Origin: VBWE01 sp943372645 | GTDB taxonomy: Bacteria; Bacteroidota; Bacteroidia; Palsa-965 | Direction: 5' to 3' | DNA: 64,000 nt | NCBI GenBank assembly: GCA_943372645.1 | Contig: CALRZN010000008.1 | Span: 105,091 to 169,090, forward strand | In this document: one piece after another, positions 8,031-16,055 of the stretch | Layout: each line of letters starts with the position of its first letter | How positions within the stretch are numbered: the first letter of the stretch is position 1 | The notes under the pieces: model-generated | Seen by the model: only the letters and a program-made list of their open reading frames with translations | What the model was told of the DNA's origin: nothing | Databases searched by the model: none | Program-made: the position numbers and the translations under genes

Positions 8031-9059
8031 ATGAGAAAACGTATTTTTTCAACTGTACTTTTTTTGAGTGCCTGCTCATTAGCACTGGCGCAGACTGCTA
8101 TTGATGTTGCTGAATCAACATTAAAAATCGGGGCACGCAGTGAAGAGGTCTTTTATTATAGATTTGCGGAAGGTGATCAGATTCTTTTCCGATTTGAAGA
8201 AGTGAATGGCAAAGAACTGAAGGAAATTGAAATTATCGCTATGCCCGGAACCTCTAAGTTTATGGATTTCAAAGCAAAAAAAATAGATGAAAAGACAATT
8301 TCCGTAATTCAGTCCGGGGTATATAAATTCCGGTTTTCAAACGGAGCCATAACAGGGCGAATATGTAAATTCTATATCAAGCGGATTCCTGCCAATGAAA
8401 AAAACCGGATTTTTAACACGAATGTATATTGGGAAACAAAATACGATACAACATTTACAACTGTTGATGAACGTTATCTTGTACGTTCGGATACTGCTGC
8501 AATAACTGTTGTTGATCAGACCGCAAAAGTTTCCTCTACCAATGCATTAAATGGCAACTCAAATAAAACGGTAGTTGACATCATTCTTCCGGAGGGAACA
8601 ATTTCCTGGAGCTATTACATTGGCGTAGGGCGCGAAGGCCGTGCAGCCTATGAAACCGCCAAATCAAAAGCGTTGAACGGGGCTGCAATGATGGCTGCCC
8701 GTTTTCCGGGGTATGGTACAATGGCCGCCCTTGCTTTATATGGTGCAAATTATTTCAGTAAAGTACAGGGAGAAGACAATGTGAAATATTTCTTCATTAC
8801 CAGCAGGGATAATGTGATTGCCTTCCAGGGAGAAAAATCCTTTAACTACTATAAACAAGGGGATGTAATCAATGACGCATCACAAATGAAATTACCACTG
8901 CGAGGAAAAATTTATCTCGGTCTCGAAAATGATAATATTATGGAGCCCATTGATGTACTCGTCAAAGTTACTGCCATAACGGTTAAACAACAATGGGGAA
9001 CACGGCAGGTGCAGAAAATACAGGTAACTACTTCGCAGCATCCGTACATTAAAAATTAG
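8031..9059 (+). CDS. Exported protein of unknown function
   Basis: 342 residues with a signal peptide (MRKRIFSTVLFLSACSLALA, then Q). The first half (about 25-130) is beta-rich with EVFYYRFAEGDQILFRFEEVNG, resembling a lipid- or ligand-binding beta-sandwich. The second half contains ILPEGTISWSYYIGVGREG, then an alanine-rich, partly hydrophobic segment (NGAAMMAARFPGYGTMAALALYG, about 207-229) and a C-terminal beta region. The protein is 11 bases downstream of the exonuclease-like gene, so it might belong to the same transcript, but its export makes a shared function with a cytosolic TIR pair uncertain. I cannot assign a family name. Confidence 0.7.
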   Translation: MRKRIFSTVLFLSACSLALAQTAIDVAESTLKIGARSEEVFYYRFAEGDQILFRFEEVNGKELKEIEIIAMPGTSKFMDFKAKKIDEKTISVIQSGVYKFRFSNGAITGRICKFYIKRIPANEKNRIFNTNVYWETKYDTTFTTVDERYLVRSDTAAITVVDQTAKVSSTNALNGNSNKTVVDIILPEGTISWSYYIGVGREGRAAYETAKSKALNGAAMMAARFPGYGTMAALALYGANYFSKVQGEDNVKYFFITSRDNVIAFQGEKSFNYYKQGDVINDASQMKLPLRGKIYLGLENDNIMEPIDVLVKVTAITVKQQWGTRQVQKIQVTTSQHPYIKN

Positions 9060-9143
9060 CCTATCGTGTTTCCGGTTTGTAAATCCGGACGGGACTTCCC
9101 GCTGAAAAGCGAGATGAACTTCTCGTCCCGTTGTAAAATAAAA

Positions 9144-9169
9144 AAAGCCACACGAAAAGTGTGGCTTTA
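9144..9169 (-). terminator. Rho-independent terminator after the GIY-YIG/tRNA-Asp remnant
   Basis: Perfect 10-bp stem AAAGCCACAC / GTGTGGCTTT with a short GAAAA-type loop; on the minus strand it runs into TTTTTTTATTTTA. It would end transcripts coming from the GIY-YIG gene, and may also work in the plus direction after the exported protein. Confidence 0.85.
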
Positions 9170-9173
9170 GTAA

Positions 9174-9236
9174 GCGGTCCGGACGGGACTCGAACCCGTC
9201 TCGGCTCAGCCGAGACCGGGACAGGGCGGCTATCGG
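9174..9236 (-). pseudogene. Degenerate partial copy of tRNA-Asp
   Basis: Bases 9174-9198 are identical to the 3' end of tRNA-Asp at 9532-9556 (25 of 25: acceptor 3' strand and T arm). Next, where the variable and anticodon 3' region should be, there is a perfect 8-bp palindrome TCTCGGCT-C-AGCCGAGA (9199-9215). Bases 9220-9230 then match the anticodon-arm segment of the true tRNA (9570-9580, 11 of 11, including the GTC anticodon). Beyond this the match fades, so the D arm and 5' acceptor strand are missing and no cloverleaf can form. The GIY-YIG stop codon lies at its edge. Confidence 0.8.
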
Positions 9237-9493
9237 TTCAATAAATTGGAAGATTGGCTGCGAAGCCACTCGAAATAATCGGCTTTACACCGCTTCAGTT
9301 TTTTCTCCCGTATCAATGCTTCTTTTTTGGTTGCATGTTCTTCAACATAAATCAACTCCCAGGGCATGTGTAAACTGGTATAAGTAGATTCTCCACGGTT
9401 GTGTGCTTCAAACCGCGCACGATAGTCTTCGGAAATACCTTTGTAATAGGTTCCGCTTCTCTGGCTCTTCAGGATATTAACGTAGTAAACCAT
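9230..9493 (-). CDS. Small GIY-YIG nuclease (UPF0213/YhbQ-like)
   Basis: 87 residues forming a single GIY-YIG domain: MVYYVNILKS, then TYYKGISED (the YIG-like strand), YRARFEAHNRGE with the catalytic-type Arg, WELIYVEEH with the metal-binding-type Glu, and the helical EALIREKKLKRCK end. The length matches the short stand-alone GIY-YIG family, whose biological role is poorly defined. It lies between the intact tRNA-Asp gene (9533-9606) and a degenerate tRNA-Asp copy that its stop codon overlaps, all on the same strand and each followed by a terminator hairpin. The placement suggests a small element that uses, or arose at, the tRNA gene; see the findings. Confidence 0.85.
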   Translation of the reverse strand: MVYYVNILKSQRSGTYYKGISEDYRARFEAHNRGESTYTSLHMPWELIYVEEHATKKEALIREKKLKRCKADYFEWLRSQSSNLLNR

Positions 9494-9504
9494 TAGTAAC
9501 GCAA

Positions 9505-9528
9505 AAGCCCCAGATTTCTCTGAGGCTT
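9505..9528 (-). terminator. Terminator-like hairpin directly after tRNA-Asp
   Basis: AAGCCTCAGA / TCTGGGGCTT (read on the minus strand) form a 10-bp stem with one mismatch and a GAAA-type loop, followed by TTTGC. It begins 5 bases past the tRNA 3' end and precedes the GIY-YIG start codon by 12 bases. Confidence 0.7.
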
Positions 9529-9532
9529 CGTG

Positions 9533-9606
9533 CGGTCCGGACGGGACTCGAACCCGCGACCTCCGCCGTGACAGGGCGGCATTCTAACCAGCTGAACTAC
9601 CGAACC
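9533..9606 (-). tRNA. tRNA-Asp (anticodon GTC)
   Basis: 74 nucleotides on the minus strand. Acceptor strands GGTTCGG and CCGGACC pair over 7 bp with one T-G; the D arm carries AGTTCAGCTGGTTAGA; the anticodon stem CCGCC/GGCGG holds the loop CTGTCAC with GTC as anticodon; the T loop reads GGTTCGAGTCC. The discriminator is G, as is normal for Asp. CCA is not encoded (the flank reads CAC). Confidence 0.95.
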
Positions 9607-9674
9607 AGTAGTTAAGGGCTGCAAAAATAAATATAATTCGGTACCACCAAAAGTTTTTTGAAAAAAAGATGCAA

Positions 9675-10319
9675 TTATTTTTTGCCTTTGGTCGCGTAAT
9701 ATTTGCAATACGCTAATAATCCGCACGTTTCACATTTTGGTGTGCGGGCAAGGCAGGTGTAGCGGCCGTGTAAAATTAGCCAGTGATGAGCCACCGCGAC
9801 TTTTTCGGAGGGAATAAACTTCAATAATTGCATTTCGGTTTGCAGCGGTGTTTTGGCATTGGTGGTTAAACCGAGCCGCGCCGAAACACGGAACACGTGT
9901 GTATCAACTGCCAGCGCCGGCTTTTCGTAAACCACCGAAGCAATTACGTTTGCAGTTTTGCGGCCCACGCCCGGCATGCGTTGCAGTGCTTCAATGGTGT
10001 CGGGCACTACGCTGTTGAATTCATTCACCAGCATCTGCGCCATGCCCACCAGGTGTTTGGCTTTGTTGTTGGGGTAACTGATGCTTCGTATATACGTAAA
10101 CACTTCATCGCTCGATGCGGCGGCCAGCGTTTCCGGATCGGGAAAACGTTCAAACAGTTTCGGCGTTACCAGGTTCACGCGTTTGTCGGTGCACTGCGCC
10201 GAAAGAATTACCGCCACCAGCAGCTGGTACGGATCTTTATAATGCAGTTCCGTTTCAGCAACCGGGTGATGGGTTTCGAACCAGCTGATTATTTTTTCGA
10301 AGCGTTCTTTTTTCTGCAT
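9675..10319 (-). CDS. nth: Endonuclease III (DNA glycosylase/AP lyase)
   Basis: 214 residues from the ATG at 10319; the frame extends 21 codons upstream, but that extension has no family match. The enzyme removes oxidised pyrimidines and nicks abasic sites in base-excision repair. The helix-hairpin-helix reads MPGVGRKTANV with catalytic Lys121; Asp139 lies in AVDTHVFRV; and four cysteines (189, 196, 199, 205) in the C-x6-C-x2-C-x5-C spacing bind the [4Fe-4S] cluster. The N-terminal LLVAVILSAQCTD motif is standard and the length is normal for the family. It stands between tRNA-Asp and a MORN-like gene on the same strand, separated from the latter by a terminator, so it is probably transcribed alone. 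Confidence 0.96.
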   Translation of the reverse strand: MQKKERFEKIISWFETHHPVAETELHYKDPYQLLVAVILSAQCTDKRVNLVTPKLFERFPDPETLAAASSDEVFTYIRSISYPNNKAKHLVGMAQMLVNEFNSVVPDTIEALQRMPGVGRKTANVIASVVYEKPALAVDTHVFRVSARLGLTTNAKTPLQTEMQLLKFIPSEKVAVAHHWLILHGRYTCLARTPKCETCGLLAYCKYYATKGKK

Positions 10320-10348
10320 GTGCAAATGTAATGATGATAAAAAAACAA

Positions 10349-10372
10349 TCCCCTTCCGGAAATGGAAGGGGA
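10349..10372 (-). terminator. Terminator after the MORN-like gene
   Basis: TCCCCTTCC / GGAAGGGGA stem around a short ATTT-type loop; on the minus strand it is followed by TTGTTTTTTTAT. It separates the MORN-like gene from nth. Confidence 0.8.
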
Positions 10373-10408
10373 CGTTTTTCAAATCAAATTATGGCGAAGA
10401 AAAAGCAA

Positions 10409-10975
10409 TCAGAATTTCGTAGTAGATACTAAATCACCGTTTGACCAGGTTTGTTCTGCAACTTTGTTTCCGCTGGCATCCCAGAATGTCCAGGTTCCGG
10501 TCTGCACCCCGTTGCTGTCAAACGAACCTTCGGAGTTTTTCTGTCCGTTTTCGTGCCAGTTGGTCCATTTTCCGGTCTGAACCATGCCCTGCAGCGTGCG
10601 GCCTTCGGCACTTTTCTTTCCGTTTTCGTACCAGTAGGTGGTTGCACCGGTAGCGAAGTTGATTTCGGTAGTCTGCTTTCCGCTGGCGTACCAGGTTTTC
10701 CAGATTCCGGTGGCTGCTCCTGATGCGGTGTAAAATTCAATGCCGCTCGGTTTGCCGTTTTCATAGAAGTAACTCCATGTTCCGGTTTTGGTCACCTTAC
10801 TGAGTTTTTGCGCAGCAACTTCTTTGCTGTCGGTCGGAAGTATGCCCGGATTTGCGGAGTATTCTCCTTTCATGAGGAGCTGCCCGCCCGGATAATTCTC
10901 CGAGAACTGGTACTGTGCCATTGCCAGCGTTGCTGCAAAAAGCAGGGTACCCATTAATGTCATTTTCTTTATCAT
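10409..10975 (-). CDS. Exported MORN-repeat (YwqK-like) protein
   Basis: 188 residues with a signal peptide (MIKKMTLMGTLLFAATLAMAQ). From about residue 60 it carries at least five degenerate repeats of about 23 residues, of the pattern G-x-W-x-x-W/Y-x-x-x-G-K/Q-x-x-x-E (TGTWSYFYENGKPSG, TGIWKTWYASGKQTTE, TGKWTNWHENGQKNSEG, TGTWTFWDASGNKVAE). These MORN-variant repeats build curved beta-sheets and are common in exported Bacteroidota proteins, often annotated as YwqK-like antitoxins, but no toxin partner is adjacent here. It is flanked by its own promoter-like box and terminator, so it is probably monocistronic. Confidence 0.85.
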   Translation of the reverse strand: MIKKMTLMGTLLFAATLAMAQYQFSENYPGGQLLMKGEYSANPGILPTDSKEVAAQKLSKVTKTGTWSYFYENGKPSGIEFYTASGAATGIWKTWYASGKQTTEINFATGATTYWYENGKKSAEGRTLQGMVQTGKWTNWHENGQKNSEGSFDSNGVQTGTWTFWDASGNKVAEQTWSNGDLVSTTKF

Positions 10976-10995
10976 TGTTTTGCCGTGTTTACTTA

Positions 10996-11003
10996 CAAAT
11001 ATA
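10996..11003 (-). promoter_or_regulatory. TAnnTTTG -7 box for the MORN-like gene
   Basis: On the minus strand it reads TATATTTG, ending 20 bases before the ATG at 10975. It matches the Bacteroidota sigma-70 -7 consensus. Confidence 0.55.
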
Positions 11004-11241
11004 GACTACCTCTTGTTAGCTGTCAAGCGTTTCCCGAAAAAAAAGTGAAAACATAGTTTTAAACATTTTTTTTAACAAAGAAACAAATCGACAAAAACAA
11101 CGTAATAGCCTATTAACACAAAAAACATATCGCTTAAATTAGATTTCCACCGATAACATGCTGGTTTTTAGCACACTTAGCGGCCAAATTAATTTGTTTT
11201 TTAAGTTATTATCCCTAAATTAGTTCAAAGGCAATCCAACT

Positions 11242-11637
11242 ATGAAACACAATTTACTAAGAACCAACATTTTAACATTCGGTTTGTTTTTGGCTTTGAT
11301 CTGCTCAGCCGGAAACCTCAAAGCGCAACTTATTACTCCGAATAACCAGGAGCTTATTGTTTTTGTGAAACAAACCGACGAAAAAAATTTCGAAACCATT
11401 AAACGCGATTTAATCAATGCCGGGGGGATTTCACTCGTCGGATATTGTGGCAGCCAGCACATGTTTTATGTTCTGGTCGATCGTAACCGGCATGCCGACG
11501 ACCTGTTCCTGGAAACTATTTTCCGGAACCTTAACATGACTTATGAAGTCAAAGTCGGTGCTTCCATTGCCCAGGCCCACGCGGGATGTGCAAACGGATA
11601 CATCGCATTCCCGGCAAATAATCATTCTTCACGTTAA
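11242..11637 (+). CDS. Small exported protein, leader of the T9SS cluster
   Basis: 131 residues with a signal peptide to about residue 28 (ILTFGLFLALICSAGNLKA). The mature part looks like a compact alpha/beta fold (ELIVFVKQTDEKNFETIKRDL, ISLVGYCGSQHMFYVLVDR). It carries two cysteines and no sorting domain. It precedes the giant T9SS substrate by 18 bases on the same strand and is probably co-transcribed with it. Upstream lies a 266-base AT-rich gap likely to hold the promoter. I do not recognise the family. Confidence 0.65.
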   Translation: MKHNLLRTNILTFGLFLALICSAGNLKAQLITPNNQELIVFVKQTDEKNFETIKRDLINAGGISLVGYCGSQHMFYVLVDRNRHADDLFLETIFRNLNMTYEVKVGASIAQAHAGCANGYIAFPANNHSSR

Positions 11638-11655
11638 CCCCATCCAGAGAAGCCT

Positions 11656-14600
11656 ATGAACATGAAACGCTACATAAAACCGGTTAGCTTCGTTACTGCA
11701 TTATTGGCATGCGGTTATCTTGAGGCACAAACCACACTGCTTAATCCCGCCGGTGACGGTGGTTTTGAAACAGGTAACACGCTTGCCCTCAACAACTGGC
11801 TGCAGGCACAGAACGGCAGTGCAGCTGCAAACAAATGGTATGTGGGTACAGCCACGTTCAACAGCGGCGCGCGTTCAGCTTACATTTCCAACAACAGCGG
11901 AACAAACAATGCATACACCTTAAATGATCCGCGTGTTCAGCATTTTTACCGCGATATCACATTCCCGGCTGGTCAGACGAACATCACTATTTCATTTAAC
12001 TGGAAAGCCGTTGCCGAGTCGTGCTGCGACTATGTGCGTGTTCACCTGGTTCCGACCACAACCACTCCTGCAGCAGGTACACTTCTTACCACCGGTTTTG
12101 TTACCGGTAACCTGAACAGCCAGTCCACCTGGCAAACCTTCTCCGGCCAGCTTCCCTGCACAGCAGCCGGAACCACCATGCGCCTGGTATTTACCTTCCG
12201 CTGCGACGGTTCACTCGGCACACAGCCGCCTCCTGCTGTTGATAACATCTCGGTTATTTCAAACGTAATGGGCACCTGCGCATCAACACTCGGAACAGGT
12301 GTGGTTAACGTCGCTTCCCTGCCCTATTCTTCTGGCGCTGTTTCTACCTGCGGCGGTGTTGATAACATTACTTCTACCAATGCACCGGTTTGCGGAAGCA
12401 CAAACTATTATACCGGTGAGGATAATGTTTATGTATTTACACCCACCAGCAGCGGCCAGGTTACATTCAACCTTACCTCAAGCGGTTCATATACCGGCAT
12501 GATGCTGTACCAGGGTTGCCCGAACAACTGTTTTACCACCCCGGGAACCTGCGTCGCCAACGAACAAAGCTCTACCGGCAGCAAAGCCTTCTGCGCAAAC
12601 GTAACTTCGGGACAAACCTATTACCTTATTATAGACTCGTGGGCATCGCCAACCTGTAATCCTTACAGCCTTACGATCTCTGCACCAAGCGGTTCGCTTG
12701 CCGGAAACGTTTGCGGTACAGCACCGGCAATTACACTGCCCTATACCGCTACAGGACATACCACGGCCTGTTATGGCAACGATTACACCAATGCCAGTTC
12801 CGGTTCCTGCGGTACATTATATGAATCGGGCGAAGACCGTGTTTACGCCTACACAGCTACCGGTCCGGAATGTCTTGGTATTACACTGAGCAATGCCAGC
12901 ACCACTTCTATCGGATACCAGGTTTACAATGGCTGCCCCGGCACCGTTGGCACTACCTGCATAGGAAGTGCAGGTGGTTCTAACCCGCTTACCGGTTCAG
13001 TGAATATACCGGGAGCAGGCACCTATTATATTGTGGTTGATACCTGGGCAACGCCAAACAATGCAAACTACGACATCAGTATTGTATCAAATGGCAGCGG
13101 CCCGGTAAACGATCTGCCCTGCAGCGCATCCGCACTGGCAATCAACGTAAACCTTTCGGGCAACAGCATGTGCGCAGGCAGCGCCAGCGAACCCGGTGTT
13201 CCGGCCTGCTGGACTTCAGGAACCATGAATACCGTTTGGTACACCGTGGTATGCCCGGCATCGGGACAACTTAAAATACGGACCACGCTCGGCTCATTAA
13301 CCAATACCCAGATCGCGCTCTACTCCGGTACCTGCGGATCGCTGACCATGGTGGCCAGCGCCTGCAACGACGACGCACCGGCCTGCGGTACATCAAGCTA
13401 CCTCAACTCAGAACTGACGGTAACCGGCCTTACCGCTGGCAGCACCTATTATATTCGTGTTGACGGCACACTTGACCAGGTTGGTTCATTCGACATAATG
13501 GCAGTTGACGGGGCTATCGGTTTCCCGCCTGCTGCCGGACAGGATTGTTCTTCACCGAACCCGGTGTGTGCACAAACCATTACCATCGGTAACCCCGGTT
13601 ACCAGGCGTACGGTAACATCTGCGATTTCCCGGGAACAACCATTTGTCTTGCTTCGGGCGAACGCGGCAACGCATGGTATACCATTCCGATCAGCGCGAA
13701 CGGTATTCTCGCATTCGATATTGTACCGAACGATTACGGCAATCCGAATCCGATAACTGGTCAGTCCAACCCGTGGGTTTCGGCTTACGATGAAACGGAT
13801 TATGACTTCGCGCTCTGGAAAATTGCCGGTTCGGGAGCTACCAACTGTGCCGGTATTGCAGCCGGTGCCGTACCTACCCGATGCAACTACAGCGGCCTCG
13901 GTGTTACCGGATGTTTCAGCGCCACAACTAACAATGCGCCAGCTGCTTACAACCCGGCATTTAACCTTGCGTATGAACAGCAGGTAAACGTGCTGGCTGG
14001 CGAAGTGTATCTGCTTGCAGTGAGTAACTTCTCCAATTCGACCTCTGGTTTTTCATTAGTGTTCAGCGGTACATCGCCAATCAACTATTCCGGTTCGGGA
14101 ACAACAGTTACATGGACCGGTGGTAACAACACCAGTTGGTTATTACCGGCCAACTGGGGCGGCTGCAATGCCCCGGTATGTGGTATCAGTGCAGTTATTG
14201 TTCCGGCATCACTCAACCAGCCTTCGCTTCCGGCGGGTAACTACTATGTAAACAACCTGACCATTAATCCGGGAGCCAGCTTAACGCTCCAGGCCGGTGC
14301 GATCCTGCACGTTTGCGGTAATTTCACCAACAACGGATCGCTGATTGCTTCGCCTACTTCGACCATCATTTTCGACAACGCTGCGGCCACCCAGAATATT
14401 AACGGAGCGCTGGTAGGAACCGATAAATTCGGCAACCTCTCCGTCAACAAAACCGGTGGATCAGTTATTCTGAACAACAACATTGATATCGGGGGAACAT
14501 TTACCACCTCGAACAATACCAGCGTATTTAATACGACCGGCAAATACATCAAAGTGGCAGGTAACTTCCTGAATGCGAACGGTGCTTCAACATTTACAAA

Positions 14601-15876
14601 CGTTACAGGTGGTACACTGGAGTTTAACGGAACTGCAGCACAAACCTATAACCAGGGTGCTTCTACCCTTGCGCTGAATAACGTGCTGATGAATCATACC
14701 GGAACCGGTGTAACTGCCGCCACACACATGGTGGTGGGTACAGCAGGTGTAATGACACTTACGCTCGGTAAAATTATTACCAATGCCAACGAAGTACAGA
14801 TTACCAACACGGCATCGGCTGCGATTACTGCAGGAAACACCAGCAGCTTTGTGCAGGGTAACCTGCGCCGCTACCTCAATGGTGCCGCAACGTCGTACAA
14901 TTTCCCGGTTGGGCACGCCGTTAAAAACTACCAGCTGGCGAACGTAACATTTACAACTGCCACAACGATTCCGCAACTGCTCGCATTCTTTACAGCATGG
15001 GGAGCGGTACCAACCGGACCGGCAGCCAGCGAATGCCCGACCAATACATACAACGTGCTGCCCGCACTGGATAACGGGTACTGGCAGATTGATGCTTCGG
15101 CCAACCCGACATCGGGCAACTATGACATCACGCTGTACAGCACCAACTACACCAACTCGGGCGGGGCAAGCGGATGGACAGTAATGAAATCGCCTTCTTC
15201 TTCGTTTACATGGGGACTGAACGGAACCTGCGTAACTACCAGCACCGCTGCACAAACTTCGCGTACCGGCTTAAACGGATATTCCCGGTTTGCTGTGGCA
15301 CAGTCGGTGCTGCCGCTGCCGATTGAACTCACCAGCTTTACAGGCCGCAACGAAGGCAACTACAACCGCCTGGAATGGATGACCGCCAACGAAACAAACA
15401 ACGATCGTTTTGATGTAGAGCGTTCAACCGATGGGGTTACCTTCCAGAAAATAGGCGAAGTGGATGGCGCCGGAAACAGTAGCACCCTGCGCAGCTACAC
15501 ATTCAACGATCTGCACCCGGGCGCAGGTGTTAACTACTACCGCCTGAAACAGGTTGATTTTAACGGTACGTTCTCGCATTCGGGCATTGTATCCATTGAA
15601 AATCACTTCACAGCAAGCGTAGTTGAAAACGTGCACCCGAACCCAACCGGCGGCGAAGTGTTCTTTGATTTTGTAACTGAAAAAACAACCGTTATCCACA
15701 TCGTAATTACCGACATGTTCGGCCGTGTGGTGGTGGATGAAACACGCAATGCAGAAAAAGGACGCACCGCGGTTCAGACCAAAATAAATGAAGCCGGCAA
15801 TGGTGTTTACACGCTCAAAATTGCGGATGAAGAAAACGGTTACTCGTCAATTATCCGGATTGTGAAAAAACAGTAA
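11656..15876 (+). CDS. Giant T9SS-secreted surface protein with type A sorting domain
   Basis: 1406 residues. After a signal peptide (to about 25), residues 30-200 form a jelly-roll-like domain (WYVGTATFNSGARSAYI, YRDITFPAGQTNITISFNW). Three related modules of about 140 residues follow (about 205-345, 350-485, 490-635), each cysteine-rich and ending in a TYYLIIDSWAS / TYYIVVDTWAT / TYYIRVDGT strand, typical of pre-peptidase-like beta-sandwiches; a fourth divergent module ends near 805. Residues about 820-1130 contain an N-W-x-x-x-x-C segment and NLTINPGASLTLQAG, as in beta-helical adhesins. The last 80 residues are a type A C-terminal domain (NVHPNPTGGEVFFDF ... GVYTLKI ... IVKKQ) that directs export and surface anchoring by the T9SS. 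The protein is probably an adhesin or matrix component. Confidence 0.9.
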   Translation: MNMKRYIKPVSFVTALLACGYLEAQTTLLNPAGDGGFETGNTLALNNWLQAQNGSAAANKWYVGTATFNSGARSAYISNNSGTNNAYTLNDPRVQHFYRDITFPAGQTNITISFNWKAVAESCCDYVRVHLVPTTTTPAAGTLLTTGFVTGNLNSQSTWQTFSGQLPCTAAGTTMRLVFTFRCDGSLGTQPPPAVDNISVISNVMGTCASTLGTGVVNVASLPYSSGAVSTCGGVDNITSTNAPVCGSTNYYTGEDNVYVFTPTSSGQVTFNLTSSGSYTGMMLYQGCPNNCFTTPGTCVANEQSSTGSKAFCANVTSGQTYYLIIDSWASPTCNPYSLTISAPSGSLAGNVCGTAPAITLPYTATGHTTACYGNDYTNASSGSCGTLYESGEDRVYAYTATGPECLGITLSNASTTSIGYQVYNGCPGTVGTTCIGSAGGSNPLTGSVNIPGAGTYYIVVDTWATPNNANYDISIVSNGSGPVNDLPCSASALAINVNLSGNSMCAGSASEPGVPACWTSGTMNTVWYTVVCPASGQLKIRTTLGSLTNTQIALYSGTCGSLTMVASACNDDAPACGTSSYLNSELTVTGLTAGSTYYIRVDGTLDQVGSFDIMAVDGAIGFPPAAGQDCSSPNPVCAQTITIGNPGYQAYGNICDFPGTTICLASGERGNAWYTIPISANGILAFDIVPNDYGNPNPITGQSNPWVSAYDETDYDFALWKIAGSGATNCAGIAAGAVPTRCNYSGLGVTGCFSATTNNAPAAYNPAFNLAYEQQVNVLAGEVYLLAVSNFSNSTSGFSLVFSGTSPINYSGSGTTVTWTGGNNTSWLLPANWGGCNAPVCGISAVIVPASLNQPSLPAGNYYVNNLTINPGASLTLQAGAILHVCGNFTNNGSLIASPTSTIIFDNAAATQNINGALVGTDKFGNLSVNKTGGSVILNNNIDIGGTFTTSNNTSVFNTTGKYIKVAGNFLNANGASTFTNVTGGTLEFNGTAAQTYNQGASTLALNNVLMNHTGTGVTAATHMVVGTAGVMTLTLGKIITNANEVQITNTASAAITAGNTSSFVQGNLRRYLNGAATSYNFPVGHAVKNYQLANVTFTTATTIPQLLAFFTAWGAVPTGPAASECPTNTYNVLPALDNGYWQIDASANPTSGNYDITLYSTNYTNSGGASGWTVMKSPSSSFTWGLNGTCVTTSTAAQTSRTGLNGYSRFAVAQSVLPLPIELTSFTGRNEGNYNRLEWMTANETNNDRFDVERSTDGVTFQKIGEVDGAGNSSTLRSYTFNDLHPGAGVNYYRLKQVDFNGTFSHSGIVSIENHFTASVVENVHPNPTGGEVFFDFVTEKTTVIHIVITDMFGRVVVDETRNAEKGRTAVQTKINEAGNGVYTLKIADEENGYSSIIRIVKKQ

Positions 15877-15900
15877 TAACAAAAGAGCATCATAAAACAG

Positions 15901-15932
15901 ACGCCCGGTTTGCACCAAATGCAGACCGGGCG
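15901..15932 (+). terminator. Terminator after the giant T9SS protein
   Basis: ACGCCCGGTTTGCA / TGCAGACCGGGCGT form a long stem (one mismatch) with a 4-base loop, followed by TTTCGTTT. It begins 25 bases after the stop. Confidence 0.85.
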
Positions 15933-16040
15933 TTTCGTTTACAGTGTATTTACCTTTAAAAATCCCCGTTTCGTCTCCGAAATCATCTGAAAGGCGATAA
16001 ACACAATAATTTAGCTGTTCCGCGTTTTATTCCTAATGCG

Positions 16041-16048
16041 TATATTTG
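16041..16048 (+). promoter_or_regulatory. TAnnTTTG -7 box close to a start codon
   Basis: TATATTTG ends 7 bases before the ATG at 16056. If used, the transcript would have almost no leader. Confidence 0.5.
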
Positions 16049-16055
16049 TTGAGCT

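Noticed and set aside
8892..9269. Minus-strand open frame over the tRNA-Asp remnant
   Set aside because: It also contains the DGFESRPD translation of tRNA-like sequence and overlaps a real gene in antisense.
9493..9726. Open frame reading through tRNA-Asp on the minus strand
   Set aside because: Its middle is the translation of the tRNA (GGRGFESRP), a well-known false frame.
10323..10330. TACATTTG box before nth
   Set aside because: It ends only 3 bases before the chosen ATG, which would put the transcript start inside the gene, so it was not listed as a promoter.
10441..10723. Phe/Arg/Ser-rich plus-strand frames over the MORN-like gene
   Set aside because: They mirror the internal repeats of the MORN-like gene.
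14587..15255. 222-codon antisense open frame in the giant T9SS gene
   Set aside because: Rich in Cys, Arg and Val with no domain pattern; it mirrors the codon usage of the sense gene.
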